Assembly (NCBI GenBank): GCA_028714895.1
Contig: JAQTLM010000015.1
Location: 1-37,020 of the forward strand
Direction of reading: 5' to 3'
Length of the DNA: 37,020 nucleotides
Source of the DNA: Gallionella sp.
Lineage (GTDB): Bacteria; Pseudomonadota; Gammaproteobacteria; Burkholderiales; Gallionellaceae
Below are positions 1 through 9,541 of this stretch, piece by piece. Each line of letters starts with the position of its first letter. The first letter of the stretch is position 1. Below the pieces are notes generated by a model that did not search any database, was not told the origin of the DNA, and worked only from the letters and a program-made list of their open reading frames with translations. Both the position numbers and the translations under genes were made by a program.

Positions 1-2
1 TC

Positions 3-437
3 ATGGAGCTCGGCTTTTACAGCGCGGCGGCGCGGCGGAATATCGTGCGGATATGGGAGTTCATCGCCGAGCGCGGTTACGGTTCCTCGGCTGATGAGAT
101 TCGGCGCTTCCGCCAGGACTTGATGGAGTCGGGCAACAGCGCGGATTTCGGTGCGGCCCTGAATTCGGCGGATTTCTTCAGCATCAGCACCTGCCGCGAC
201 CTGCTGTTCCATGTTCAGGAACAGCGCATGACGCTGACCGGCATCGATGAGTTTCTCCGGAAAAACAACCTGGCATTCCTGGGATTCGAGATCGACGCCG
301 CTGTCCTGCATGCCTACAATCGACGCTTTCCCGATGACCGCGCCGCCACCAGCCTCGCGCAGTGGCAGGTTTTCGAGAACGAAAACCCGGACACCTTCAG
401 CAGCATGTACCACTTCTGGGTTCAGAAAGTCGGATAA
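3..437 (+). CDS. C-terminal part of a TPR/SAM-dependent methyltransferase-type protein (5' truncated by window edge)
   Basis: About 144 residues are visible and the frame stays open to the window edge, so the ATG at base 3 is probably internal. The first residues (MELGFYSAAARRNIV) resemble the end of a class I methyltransferase core, where a 'pGG.m.lG.YS..AR..i' strand follows the catalytic fold. The end (FENENPDTFSSMYHFWVQK) is the characteristic tail of large bacterial proteins that join tetratricopeptide repeats to a methyltransferase domain. The SAM-binding motifs would lie upstream and cannot be checked, so activity and substrate are unknown. Family assignment rests on recalled similarity of this tail. 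Confidence 0.6.
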   Translation: MELGFYSAAARRNIVRIWEFIAERGYGSSADEIRRFRQDLMESGNSADFGAALNSADFFSISTCRDLLFHVQEQRMTLTGIDEFLRKNNLAFLGFEIDAAVLHAYNRRFPDDRAATSLAQWQVFENENPDTFSSMYHFWVQKVG

Positions 438-498
438 GCCTTATAGCATTTTCCATAGTATAGTTCGGCGAGTTTTTGAATAACAATCAGGGGATAAA

Positions 499-798
499 AT
501 GCAAAGCCAGTTAATCAAAGTTACAACGAAATCCAAAACACCGCTTTATATAAACATCTGCGCCGATGAAGATCAAAAGATATTTGTTCTGATGAACATC
601 ACCGCATTCACCGTCGGCACCTATTTTGAGAGTGCGGAAAAAGCACTGAAAGAATGCATCGAGGTGACAAATAAGGTCATCAATTACAAGAAGGATGGAG
701 ACAAGATTGAAGCGCTCCATTCAGATGCAGGCGGCGCATTCATCACCAATGAAGAAATGGCGAACCTCCTGCTTCAACCCCCTGCTGCCGCTGAATGA
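499..798 (+). CDS. Small hypothetical protein, 99 residues
   Basis: An ATG preceded by an AGGGG-type ribosome binding site opens a 99-residue frame. The product is soluble, with no signal peptide or membrane segment. Its first half alternates hydrophobic and polar residues (YINICADEDQKIFVLMN) like a beta-sheet. A likely amphipathic helix follows at about residues 45-62 (SAEKALKECIEVTNKVIN), then a proline/alanine-rich end. I do not recognise the family. Codon use is more AT-rich than in the housekeeping genes further right, which fits the accessory character of this end. A terminator-like hairpin lies just downstream, so it is probably transcribed alone. Confidence 0.5.
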   Translation: MQSQLIKVTTKSKTPLYINICADEDQKIFVLMNITAFTVGTYFESAEKALKECIEVTNKVINYKKDGDKIEALHSDAGGAFITNEEMANLLLQPPAAAE

Positions 799-817
799 TC
801 TAGTCTTGTAAAGCACC

Positions 818-859
818 AAAGGGGCATGCCCAATAACAATTTGAGCCTGCCCCCCTTTT
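818..859 (+). terminator. Terminator-like hairpin after the 99-residue gene
   Basis: AAAGGGGCA at 818-826 can pair with the TGCC...CCCTTT segment at 848-858, leaving two extra C bases in the right arm. The right arm ends in TTTT. This fits a weak rho-independent terminator for the gene ending at 798. Confidence 0.4.
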
Positions 860-919
860 ACCTAGAAGATGGCGGCGTGATTCTGGAAAACAATTCGAAC
901 CCGACCCCTTTAATCCGCT

Positions 920-1189
920 ATGGTCAGTATCAAGAATGAATTAGGTGAAGTCTTGAAGAACCTTCGGTTAGAAGCAGGACTTTCTCAGGAACAGTTAGGG
1001 GAACGCTGTGGCTTGAAAAGAGCGTATATAGGCATTATCGAGCGTGGCGAGAAAGCTATCACAGTGGAAACGGCAGCGCGCTTGGCTGAGGGCCTTGCTA
1101 TTCAACTGAGTGGTATTTTCGCTCGTGTAGAGAGACTTAAACAAGACAGGGAGAAGACAGGTGGCTTCGCAAAAAACGACAATCATTGA
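920..1189 (+). CDS. Xre/Cro-family regulator, probable restriction-modification controller (C protein)
   Basis: The 89-residue protein is almost entirely one helix-turn-helix domain of the Xre/Cro class (about residues 8-70). The recognition region reads LSQEQLGERCGLKRAYIGII, followed by ERGEKAITVETAARLAEGL. Size and pattern match the C proteins that time expression of type II restriction genes. The next gene, a nuclease candidate, begins inside it with a 29-base overlap, and a DNA methyltransferase lies just beyond. That context is the main reason to call it a controller. I did not find a clear paired C-box upstream of 920, so autoregulation is inferred, not seen. A general Xre regulator is the alternative. 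Confidence 0.8.
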   Translation: MVSIKNELGEVLKNLRLEAGLSQEQLGERCGLKRAYIGIIERGEKAITVETAARLAEGLAIQLSGIFARVERLKQDREKTGGFAKNDNH

Positions 1190-2108
1190 GAGCCTTTTCA
1201 ACGATTCCAGCCGGTGGCGCGGGAAAATTCTGAGGCGAGGTGTGGTGACACTCGAAGAAGTGCTGGCGGCTATTGAGGCTCACAATGCGAAACCCGGCGC
1301 TAAGGCCATCAGCAAAAAAAATCCTGCTAATTTCTTCAAGGATTTTGTCCGGAATATAAAGGCGGCGGAAAAGAATTGGCCAGCATCAGTATTGAAGGCT
1401 GGTTATACCGGAGTCCAACGGACGGGGAGTGGAGATAGCTTCGAGTTCGTACCGCTCCCCCGTGGACAAACGACTGCTTTCGCCGCCACTCTTTCTGTTT
1501 ACCCGAAGAACCCTGCCGCTACGAAGTTCGCTGTCGCTCAGACACTGAGTCTTGCAGTCATGACCAAGGTGCTAGCCAGAAGCGACGAAAACTGGCTTCA
1601 AAGTGTTTCAGTAGGCATGCATCTTCCACAAACTCATCTCGCCATACACCCAAACCCATCGCTGAACTTCGTCGAGGTCGGGCATATGCAGTCGAACGTC
1701 AAGTTGCGGAAAACGGAGATCGATGGGCTTTACTATGGGAGGCTCGCTAACGGCCACGTTGCTCTCATTACGATGGAAGCAAAGGGGCATAGCGATGACA
1801 TTCTCGAATCTCAGATCATGGATCAAGTCGTTGCAGTGCAAAACATGAAGGAGATCAAGTTATTGCTTGCCACCATGAACGCGACAGAGGCTAACACTGT
1901 CATCCTTCCAATGGCGATGAAACTCGTAGATTCGGGGGGCGCGTCGGGTGTGCCAGGTGTGAGTGCGTTTGCGCCAATCGGAAAAAAATTCCTCTATATG
2001 GTCGACTATGGCCCCGTCCCATTCTTGGGAGGGCGGCCGACTTCACTTATGCCGTACGGAGAAACATTATTTGATATGAGGCCATCCATCGCGGGTATCA
2101 ACAAATGA
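1161..2108 (+). CDS. Putative PD-(D/E)XK restriction endonuclease of unrecognised family
   Basis: The 315-residue protein starts at GTG 1161, inside the end of the controller gene, with GGGAG upstream as a possible ribosome site. I do not recognise a named family. Around residues 186-208 it has the layout of a PD-(D/E)XK active site: TEIDGLYYG supplies Asp188, a beta strand follows (HVALITM), and Glu206-Ala-Lys208 completes the D-x17-E-x-K pattern. A helix with Glu216 and Gln218 follows, as in many such nucleases. There is no signal peptide or membrane segment. The position between a controller-like gene and a convergent DNA methyltransferase (11-base gap) makes it the likely restriction partner. 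Recognition sequence and cleavage are unknown. Confidence 0.65.
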   Translation: MASQKTTIIESLFNDSSRWRGKILRRGVVTLEEVLAAIEAHNAKPGAKAISKKNPANFFKDFVRNIKAAEKNWPASVLKAGYTGVQRTGSGDSFEFVPLPRGQTTAFAATLSVYPKNPAATKFAVAQTLSLAVMTKVLARSDENWLQSVSVGMHLPQTHLAIHPNPSLNFVEVGHMQSNVKLRKTEIDGLYYGRLANGHVALITMEAKGHSDDILESQIMDQVVAVQNMKEIKLLLATMNATEANTVILPMAMKLVDSGGASGVPGVSAFAPIGKKFLYMVDYGPVPFLGGRPTSLMPYGETLFDMRPSIAGINK

Positions 2109-2119
2109 GTGTCCGCTAA

Positions 2120-3457
2120 TCATTTGCCGGGCCAGCGTAGAACCAGTACTTCTTCCCTCATCTGAGTTTTGGTCGCAGTGGCCAGCCTCGTCCTGAACAG
2201 ATCAAGGCTGACAACCTCGTAGCCTAGGCTCTCAGCGATTTCACCGAGAAGACTTCCAGTCCGTATCATCACTCTTAGGTATGACGCTTGGTCCCCTACA
2301 ACGTAGCCAAGCATTGCTCCTGGCTTTAGGTACGGACGCAAATCAGCGAGATGGCGAGCCATACCACCGAAATATAGTTTGGTCACGCGAGCGTAAAGCC
2401 GCTCAAATCCTGAGTCCTTTTTTAATTCGATGCGGCGACGTTCAATTTCTTCTGCCAAAGCTTGAATGTTGGCGTTGTCACGTACCCAAAGGTCATCCTC
2501 ATCAACTGTGTATACACCACGTGTGTTTGATCGTAGCAGTCCTTTCTTAAGGATGCGTAGAGATGCCTTGTCCTTTACCAAGCCAAGCAAGACGGATTCG
2601 AGCCTAGTTGTACGGGTGTAGTCCTTTTCGTTCGGGTAGGGCGGTGATGTGAATACGGCGTCGATGGACTCTGGCATCAACACCGTGCCGATGTCCCTTG
2701 AGTCTGCCTTGTGGACGGTAGTTTTGAAATGGCGCTTGCCAGCAAACTTAGTGAGGTCTGATGACATTACTTCTATGTTGTCCATCCACGCGCCAACGAC
2801 GTCCGCGTCCTCCTTGCGTCCCCGTACACCGACCTCTGGACCAAAGTGGAGATTACTTGCCGAATTCACCAACGTCTTGGCTAGAGCAAGCCTTGCGTGG
2901 GTCATCATCACAGGGGGCATACTCTGTTCGATGACCTCTTTCAGCAACAATGATTTGTGTAGCGGAACGGGACAGATTGAATCCGTGAGAAGGAGCTTCA
3001 TCTGCTCGTCGGACAGAGACCTGAGTTTTCTAGCCTGCGCGATTTTACGTCGAGCCTCGTTGGCGCAACTTGATGCCTCGGAAAGAAGGTCGGTGGCACA
3101 GATACCCCAGTCCGACTTCACGTTACTTGCGAGCCATGCCATGTCGTTTGCTTCGATGCCAACCCCACGCAAACCCTGCAGCTTGGCCTCAACAACGGTC
3201 GTACCAGTGCCGCAGAATGGGTCGAGGACAACCTGCCCTTTTTTTAGACCAAACTTGGAGAAATAGTCCCGGACCAGATGGGGCGGGTATGAAAGAACGA
3301 ATCTATACCAGTCATGGAAGGCCCTGTCGGCCACGTCGAGGCGGTTAGCTGACCCGTTACCCTTTGCTTTTTTCGGGGGCGGCGTTTGGCTCCTACTATT
3401 TTGGGAAAAGCCTTTGGATATGTCGTTTTCCTTGAGTAACTCTAAGTTAATATCCAT
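2120..3457 (-). CDS. Site-specific DNA methyltransferase (N4-cytosine/N6-adenine class)
   Basis: The 445-residue protein carries both hallmarks of amino-methyltransferases. The SAM-binding motif I is VVLDPFCGTGT at residues 77-87, and catalytic motif IV is TSPPY at residues 270-274. Motif I comes first and about 180 residues separate the two, so a target-recognition insert probably lies between them. SPPY is usual in N4-cytosine enzymes but also occurs in N6-adenine ones, so the modified base is open. It is transcribed toward the putative nuclease with only 11 bases between the stop codons. It probably protects host DNA from that nuclease. Being on the opposite strand, it can be expressed independently of the controller. 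Confidence 0.88.
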   Translation of the reverse strand: MDINLELLKENDISKGFSQNSRSQTPPPKKAKGNGSANRLDVADRAFHDWYRFVLSYPPHLVRDYFSKFGLKKGQVVLDPFCGTGTTVVEAKLQGLRGVGIEANDMAWLASNVKSDWGICATDLLSEASSCANEARRKIAQARKLRSLSDEQMKLLLTDSICPVPLHKSLLLKEVIEQSMPPVMMTHARLALAKTLVNSASNLHFGPEVGVRGRKEDADVVGAWMDNIEVMSSDLTKFAGKRHFKTTVHKADSRDIGTVLMPESIDAVFTSPPYPNEKDYTRTTRLESVLLGLVKDKASLRILKKGLLRSNTRGVYTVDEDDLWVRDNANIQALAEEIERRRIELKKDSGFERLYARVTKLYFGGMARHLADLRPYLKPGAMLGYVVGDQASYLRVMIRTGSLLGEIAESLGYEVVSLDLFRTRLATATKTQMREEVLVLRWPGK

Positions 3458-3491
3458 ATTTCAGCGCCCGTTAATGATCTCTAAAGGTTGC

Positions 3492-3520
3492 ATTAAATAT
3501 CATGCTCGGATAAATTTCAA
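3492..3520 (-). promoter_or_regulatory. Candidate sigma-70 promoter for the DNA methyltransferase
   Basis: Read on the minus strand there is TTGAAA (3515-3520), a 17-base spacer, then TTTAAT (3492-3497), about 35 bases before the methyltransferase start codon. The surrounding 3460-3590 stretch is strongly AT-rich and holds no gene. The -10 match is modest. Confidence 0.4.
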
Positions 3521-3654
3521 GGCATTTATATAGAAAACTTAAATTAATCAAAATTAATAAGGTCGGCTTCGCATTACCTTAGCAGCCGTTAATCCGGCAC
3601 CACGGATTAAACGGGCCAGGATCGAGCTGTTTTCAGCAACCTAACCGTCAGGCC

Positions 3655-3858
3655 TCAAGCCGCCTTGAGCATGAAATCCACGTGGATGGCGTCGTAGGGA
3701 AATACGATCATTCCATCGTCTGTTTTTGACAGCAGCCCGGCGTTAAGCAATGCAGTCACATCACCGTGGACGGCTTTGACGTCGCGCTCCACGCGCCGCG
3801 CCGCCTCGCGGATGAATACAGGAGGCGAATTGATTTCGGGTAATATGCCGCCCAACAA
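3655..3858 (-). pseudogene. C-terminal fragment of an HTH antitoxin-like regulator (HVO_A0114 type)
   Basis: Sixty-seven residues can be read from a TTG, with an in-frame stop 13 codons further upstream. From about residue 15 the sequence (FIREAARRVERDVKAVHGDV) is the winged helix-turn-helix segment of a small regulator family often paired with TumE/DUF6516-type toxins. The ending VFPYDAIHVDFMLKAA is also typical. Intact members are about 110-120 residues, so the N-terminal half is missing. The break falls near 3812-3825, exactly where a second, oppositely oriented fragment begins. No toxin gene is next to it. It may still be translated but is best treated as a remnant. Confidence 0.55.
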
Positions 3859-3967
3859 GGAGAAGCTGATTCAAGCATGGATGGTCATCCACAAGGATGA
3901 GCTGTTTGCCGATTGGGCTTTGGCCGTTAAAGGCGAAGAGCCTTTCCGCATCGAACCGCTGCGCTAG
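3812..3967 (+). pseudogene. C-terminal fragment of a DUF4160 protein
   Basis: The recognisable part (NMPPNKEKLIQAWMVIHKDE, then LFADWALAVKGEEPFRIEPLR) is the C-terminal helix region of DUF4160 proteins, where 'LvlaW.eiHrdEL.anW' is the signature. The usual N-terminal strand region with the 'DHNPPHFH' motif is absent, so roughly half the protein is gone. The frame can begin at ATG 3812, but codons before about 3823 are antisense to the neighbouring HTH fragment. The next gene, DUF2442, follows after 8 bases; DUF4160 and DUF2442 genes are commonly adjacent and suspected to form a toxin-antitoxin-like pair. Here only the second partner looks complete. Confidence 0.55.
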
Positions 3968-3975
3968 GAAATGAT

Positions 3976-4230
3976 ATGAACCCTTACATTACTGCCGTTC
4001 AGCCACTGGAAAATTATGAGTTGCTGCTCACCTTCGCCAACGGCGAGCAGCGTATCTTCGACGCCAAGCCATATCTGGATAAAGGCGTGTTTAAACGCTT
4101 GCGCGAACGCGGCACATTCTTGGGTGCACGTGTCGTTGCCGGTTCGATCGAGTGGCCCGGAGAGATCGACCTCAGCTACGACACGCTTTATCTGGAAAGC
4201 CAGCCCGTCTCTGCCATGCAAGCCGCATAA
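3976..4230 (+). CDS. DUF2442 family protein
   Basis: The 84-residue protein has the DUF2442 pattern: a strand-rich start (ITAVQPLENYELLLTFANGE), then FDAKPYLDKGVFKRL and the ending 'GSIEWPGEIDLSYDTLYLES'. These small proteins frequently sit directly behind a DUF4160 gene, as here, and the pair is suspected but not proven to be a toxin-antitoxin module. The length is normal for the family and the frame is intact, although its presumed partner upstream is truncated. It lacks a signal peptide and is probably cytoplasmic. The molecular role is unknown. Confidence 0.8.
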   Translation: MNPYITAVQPLENYELLLTFANGEQRIFDAKPYLDKGVFKRLRERGTFLGARVVAGSIEWPGEIDLSYDTLYLESQPVSAMQAA

Positions 4231-4285
4231 CACGCGTCATCCTTTAAGGCGGGTTGAAGGAAACACTTTTTTACCGCTTAGCCAC

Positions 4286-4318
4286 CCCTCGAAACGCCGC
4301 TTCGCTCGTATTCGAGGG
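4286..4318. repeat. Palindromic repeat between DUF2442 and the RlmN-like gene
   Basis: CCCTCGAA at 4286-4293 pairs perfectly with TTCGAGGG at 4311-4318 around a 17-base loop. It lies in the 174-base gap before the next start codon and resembles the extragenic palindromes seen elsewhere in the window. No T-run follows, so a terminator role is doubtful. Confidence 0.5.
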
Positions 4319-4404
4319 AATGACGATTTATTCAGCGCTTCCGTAACAGAGACTCCCCCGTAATTATTTTCAAACCCACTTTGATCCCCGCTTCTCACTC
4401 CCCG

Positions 4405-5478
4405 ATGCGTATCGCCCACCTTCGCCAGCGCCTGCGTGATCTCGGTGCCAAGCCGTGCCACGAAGATCGTCTGCTGCGCGGCTGGAGCCAGGTCTGCTCG
4501 TACGACAGAAAGAACAGTGCCGCAGAGACTTTCTTTCCGCTCGAGCTGCGCAATGAGTTGCCCGCCATTGAAGCGGAGTTGAATGGACTGGCGCGCCTGC
4601 GCAGTGAATATCCCGCTGCCCTCTCCCCAACCCTCTCCCGCATTGCGGGAGAGGGAGCAAACGTAGCGCTACGCGCAACTTCGAATAACGAAGGCGTCGC
4701 ACGGCTGCTTGTGGAACTGCGTGACGGCCAGATGGTGGAGAGCGTGCTGCTGCCGCGTGGCGGTCTGTGCGTATCGACGCAGGTGGGTTGCGCCGTGGGG
4801 TGTGTCTTCTGCATGAGTGGCCGAGCCGGCTTGCTGCGCCAGCTCGGCAGCGCCGAGATCGTCGCCCAGGTGGTGCTTGCGCGCAAACGCCGCGCAGTGA
4901 GCAAGGTGGTGTTTATGGGCATGGGCGAGCCGGCGCACAATCTCGATAACGTGCTCGAAGCGATTGAGCTGCTCGGTACGCAGGGAAACATCGGCCACAA
5001 GAACCTGGTCTTTTCCACGGTCGGCGACCCGCGCGTCTTCGAGCGTCTTTCTCACGAAACTGTGAAACCGGCGCTCGCCCTTTCGCTGCACACCACCGAT
5101 GCGGCCCTGCGCGCCAGCTTGCTGCCTCGCGCGCCGCAGATCGCCATCGAAGAGCTGGTGGAACGCGGTGAAGCGTATGCGCGCGCCACCGGCTATCCGG
5201 TTCAATATCAATGGACGTTGATCGAGGGCGTCAACGACAGCGACGCCGAGGTGGAGAGGATCGCCCAGCTCCTCTCGGGGAAATACACCATCATGAACTT
5301 CATCCCTTTCAACGAGGTGGACGGACTCGACTATCGCCGCCCCTCACCCGAACGGATTGCATCCATGGTGCAATTCCTTAAGCAGCATGGCATCCTCGCC
5401 AAGATACGCGATTCGGCAGGACAGGAGATCGAAGGGGCGTGCGGGCAGTTGCGCGCGCGGGCGGTGAAAGCCGCGTAG
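4405..5478 (+). CDS. RlmN/Cfr-family radical SAM RNA methyltransferase-like protein
   Basis: The 357-residue product has the cluster motif CAVGCVFC (C-x3-C-x2-C) in its middle, preceded by LCVSTQVG. MGMGEPAHNLDNV follows, and near the C terminus EGACGQL contains the second catalytic cysteine of RlmN enzymes. These enzymes methylate C2 of adenosine in 23S rRNA and tRNA through a methyl-cysteine intermediate. It is somewhat shorter than E. coli RlmN (384) and resembles a betaproteobacterial paralogue, so no symbol is given. ATG 4405 is preferred over TTG 4381 because family members begin close to MRIAHLRQRL. A palindrome is inserted in frame between the N-terminal domain and the radical SAM core (about residues 72-96). 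Its TAG stop lies in a different repeat. Confidence 0.85.
   Translation: MRIAHLRQRLRDLGAKPCHEDRLLRGWSQVCSYDRKNSAAETFFPLELRNELPAIEAELNGLARLRSEYPAALSPTLSRIAGEGANVALRATSNNEGVARLLVELRDGQMVESVLLPRGGLCVSTQVGCAVGCVFCMSGRAGLLRQLGSAEIVAQVVLARKRRAVSKVVFMGMGEPAHNLDNVLEAIELLGTQGNIGHKNLVFSTVGDPRVFERLSHETVKPALALSLHTTDAALRASLLPRAPQIAIEELVERGEAYARATGYPVQYQWTLIEGVNDSDAEVERIAQLLSGKYTIMNFIPFNEVDGLDYRRPSPERIASMVQFLKQHGILAKIRDSAGQEIEGACGQLRARAVKAA
4618..4690 (+). repeat. Palindromic element inserted in frame in the RlmN-like gene
   Basis: CCCTCTCCCGC (4631-4641) and GCGGGAGAGGG (4645-4655) form a perfect 11-bp stem with a 3-base loop. This sits in a stretch encoding about 24 residues (LSPTLSRIAGEG and following) that, from memory of the family, homologues lack. 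The reading frame continues through it without a stop. Outer boundaries are estimates. Confidence 0.6.
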
Positions 5479-5587
5479 CCCGGATGCAGCGCAGCGGAAT
5501 CCGGGAATGCCCGACAGGGCACAGGATTTCCCCGCATGCCAATAGTGCACCAAGAACCCCGGATTTCATTTCATTGCATCCGGGCTA
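5476..5587. repeat. MITE-like 112-bp element with inverted ends
   Basis: The element begins TAGCCCGGATGCA at 5476-5488 and ends with its exact inverse TGCATCCGGGCTA at 5575-5587. An internal 'GGAATCCGGG' also pairs with 'CCCCGGATTTC'. The 'tagcccggatgcagcg' type of repeat is widespread in Proteobacteria. Its first three bases are the stop codon of the RlmN-like gene. It fills most of the gap before the exonuclease gene. Confidence 0.7.
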
Positions 5588-5621
5588 CAAACTCAATTCA
5601 AACATCTGGTACTCTCGTTAT

Positions 5622-6278
5622 ATGAAAAAAGTTGCCCCAACCAAGGATGAGATCGCACTGCTGGAGCCATTTGTCGGCCTCACGCTGGAACGCATCCATG
5701 TACCAACTACCACCGAAGAGTTTGCGTCCGCCACTGCCGAGATCAAGGCGGCGGGCATCGTTGGTTTCGATACCGAATCCAAACCGACGTTTGTCACGGG
5801 CGATGTCAGTGAGGGGCCGCACGTGGTGCAGTTTGCCTTGCACGACAAGGCCTACCTGTTCCAACTGCATCGGGCGGACGGGCATCCGTTCCTGATCGAG
5901 TTGCTGCAATCGGAACAAGTCATCAAGGTCGGCTTCGGCCTCAGATCGGATCGCAGGCATATCCACGCGAAACTGGGCGTGCATTTCAACGCGGTGGTCG
6001 ATCTCAATACGGTGTTCAGCATGGACGGCTACCACAAGGAGATGGGCGTCCGGGGGGCCGTGGGACTGGTTTTCAGACAGCGCTTTGCCAAGGCGAGGCA
6101 TGTGACCACCTCCAACTGGTCGCAGCCCCAACTCACCCCGCAGCAAATGCTCTACGCGGCAAACGATGCCTACGCGGCACTGAAAGTACTGGAGGCCATG
6201 AACCTGCCCTGTGAAGATTTGCCGATCATGGGATTGCATCCGGAGACCTCGGGGACGGAGGCTAATGCTCCATGCTAA
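5622..6278 (+). CDS. DEDDy 3'-5' exonuclease domain protein (RNase D-like)
   Basis: The 218-residue protein is a single DnaQ-fold exonuclease domain. It shows all three exonuclease motifs: GFDTE (Exo I, Asp and Glu), KVGFGLRSD (Exo II, Asp) and LYAANDAYAAL (Exo III, Tyr-x3-Asp of the DEDDy class). These acidic residues bind two metal ions for 3'-end hydrolysis of RNA or DNA. It lacks the HRDC domains of true RNase D (about 375 residues), so it is a stand-alone exonuclease of unknown substrate. ATG 5622 is chosen because everything upstream in frame lies in the repeat at 5476-5587. A strong terminator follows at 6342. Codon use matches its neighbours. Confidence 0.85.
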   Translation: MKKVAPTKDEIALLEPFVGLTLERIHVPTTTEEFASATAEIKAAGIVGFDTESKPTFVTGDVSEGPHVVQFALHDKAYLFQLHRADGHPFLIELLQSEQVIKVGFGLRSDRRHIHAKLGVHFNAVVDLNTVFSMDGYHKEMGVRGAVGLVFRQRFAKARHVTTSNWSQPQLTPQQMLYAANDAYAALKVLEAMNLPCEDLPIMGLHPETSGTEANAPC

Positions 6279-6341
6279 TTGACCCTTCGATACCTCAGGG
6301 CGAACGGTGTAATGAATTATGGAATGCTAAATAGTTCCAAA

Positions 6342-6373
6342 TAGAAAGCCCGGCATGCCGGGCTTTCTATTTT
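6342..6373. terminator. Bidirectional intrinsic terminator
   Basis: A perfect 28-bp palindrome spans 6342-6369, with arm TAGAAAGCCCGGCA. It is followed by TTTT, and on the other strand by a shorter T-rich run. It lies between the rightward exonuclease gene and the leftward clpB operon and can serve both. Confidence 0.85.
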
Positions 6374-6418
6374 CAACACGCGTAAAACGCACCCCGTAGG
6401 GCGACAATAAGCGAAGCG

Positions 6419-6463
6419 CATTGCGCCGGATGTGATCTCCGAAACCCGCCATCCGGCGCAATG
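6419..6463. repeat. Extragenic palindrome with 14-bp perfect arms
   Basis: CATTGCGCCGGATG (6419-6432) and CATCCGGCGCAATG (6450-6463) form a perfect stem with a 17-base loop. The preceding 'GTAGGGCGACAATAAGCGAAG' segment is typical of a common dispersed repeat in enteric and betaproteobacterial genomes. It sits in the 3' flank of the clpB operon. Confidence 0.65.
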
Positions 6464-6492
6464 CCCGTTCTCAGGAGAGCGTTATTACGCCC

Positions 6493-6795
6493 TCATCTCA
6501 CATTCTGAGAGTCGACCACACGGATCACTTCGCCTTCGAACACTTTTTCATCACTCACCATTTCTGCCTGATTCATCACACGTGAGTGAAAGTCGCGCAT
6601 CTGTTTTCGCAGTTCACGGGTCTTCCACCACAGATATGCCCAGGCTATCGTGCCGACAACAATGATGATCGCGAACAACACTGCCGAAAACATCAACACC
6701 AAACCAACCAGTGCCACCGACATCATCAAAGTCACCAGCTTACGCAACAAGCCAGGAGGTTTTGGCGAAGAGTTCAATACATATTTCATCTGCAT
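6493..6795 (-). CDS. Small membrane protein encoded after clpB
   Basis: The 100-residue protein has a long hydrophobic stretch at about residues 20-55 (LVTLMMSVALVGLVLMFSAV, then LFAIIIVVGTIAWAYLWW), enough for two closely spaced membrane helices or one helical hairpin. A basic, charged tail follows (KTRELRKQMRDF...). No enzymatic motif is visible and I do not recognise a named family. It starts 27 bases after the clpB stop codon on the same strand, so it is probably co-transcribed with the chaperone and induced with it. ATG 6795 and a second ATG two codons later are both possible starts. The terminator at 6342 would end the transcript. Confidence 0.65.
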   Translation of the reverse strand: MQMKYVLNSSPKPPGLLRKLVTLMMSVALVGLVLMFSAVLFAIIIVVGTIAWAYLWWKTRELRKQMRDFHSRVMNQAEMVSDEKVFEGEVIRVVDSQNVR

Positions 6796-6822
6796 TTCAT
6801 TAGCCCGCGTAGATGGCTCTGA

Positions 6823-9411
<2,589 letters not shown>

Positions 9412-9445
9412 GGTAACTCCTTCTAATGAATACTGGACTGCCGTC

Positions 9446-9474
9446 TAGGTGGGGTGGCGCCCGCAAAATTCAAG
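9446..9474 (-). promoter_or_regulatory. Sigma-32 (heat shock) promoter of clpB
   Basis: On the minus strand CTTGAAT (9468-9474) is followed by 13 bases and CCCCACCTA (9446-9454). This closely matches the sigma-32 consensus CTTGAAA-N(13-16)-CCCCATnTA. It lies directly upstream of clpB, a classic heat shock gene. Confidence 0.8.
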
Positions 9475-9541
9475 TGGCAGCAACTCGAATTGTGCCTTGC
9501 TGTGATAATCTTGGCGGTAATTATTATCAACCCCAGTAGCC

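Noticed and set aside
5439..5621. N-terminal extension of the exonuclease gene to 5439
   Set aside because: The extension overlaps the end of the RlmN-like gene and translates a repeat element; ATG 5622 is the natural start.
6432..6665. 77-codon plus-strand frame near the clpB operon end
   Set aside because: It begins in a palindromic repeat and runs antisense to the small membrane protein; no features support it.
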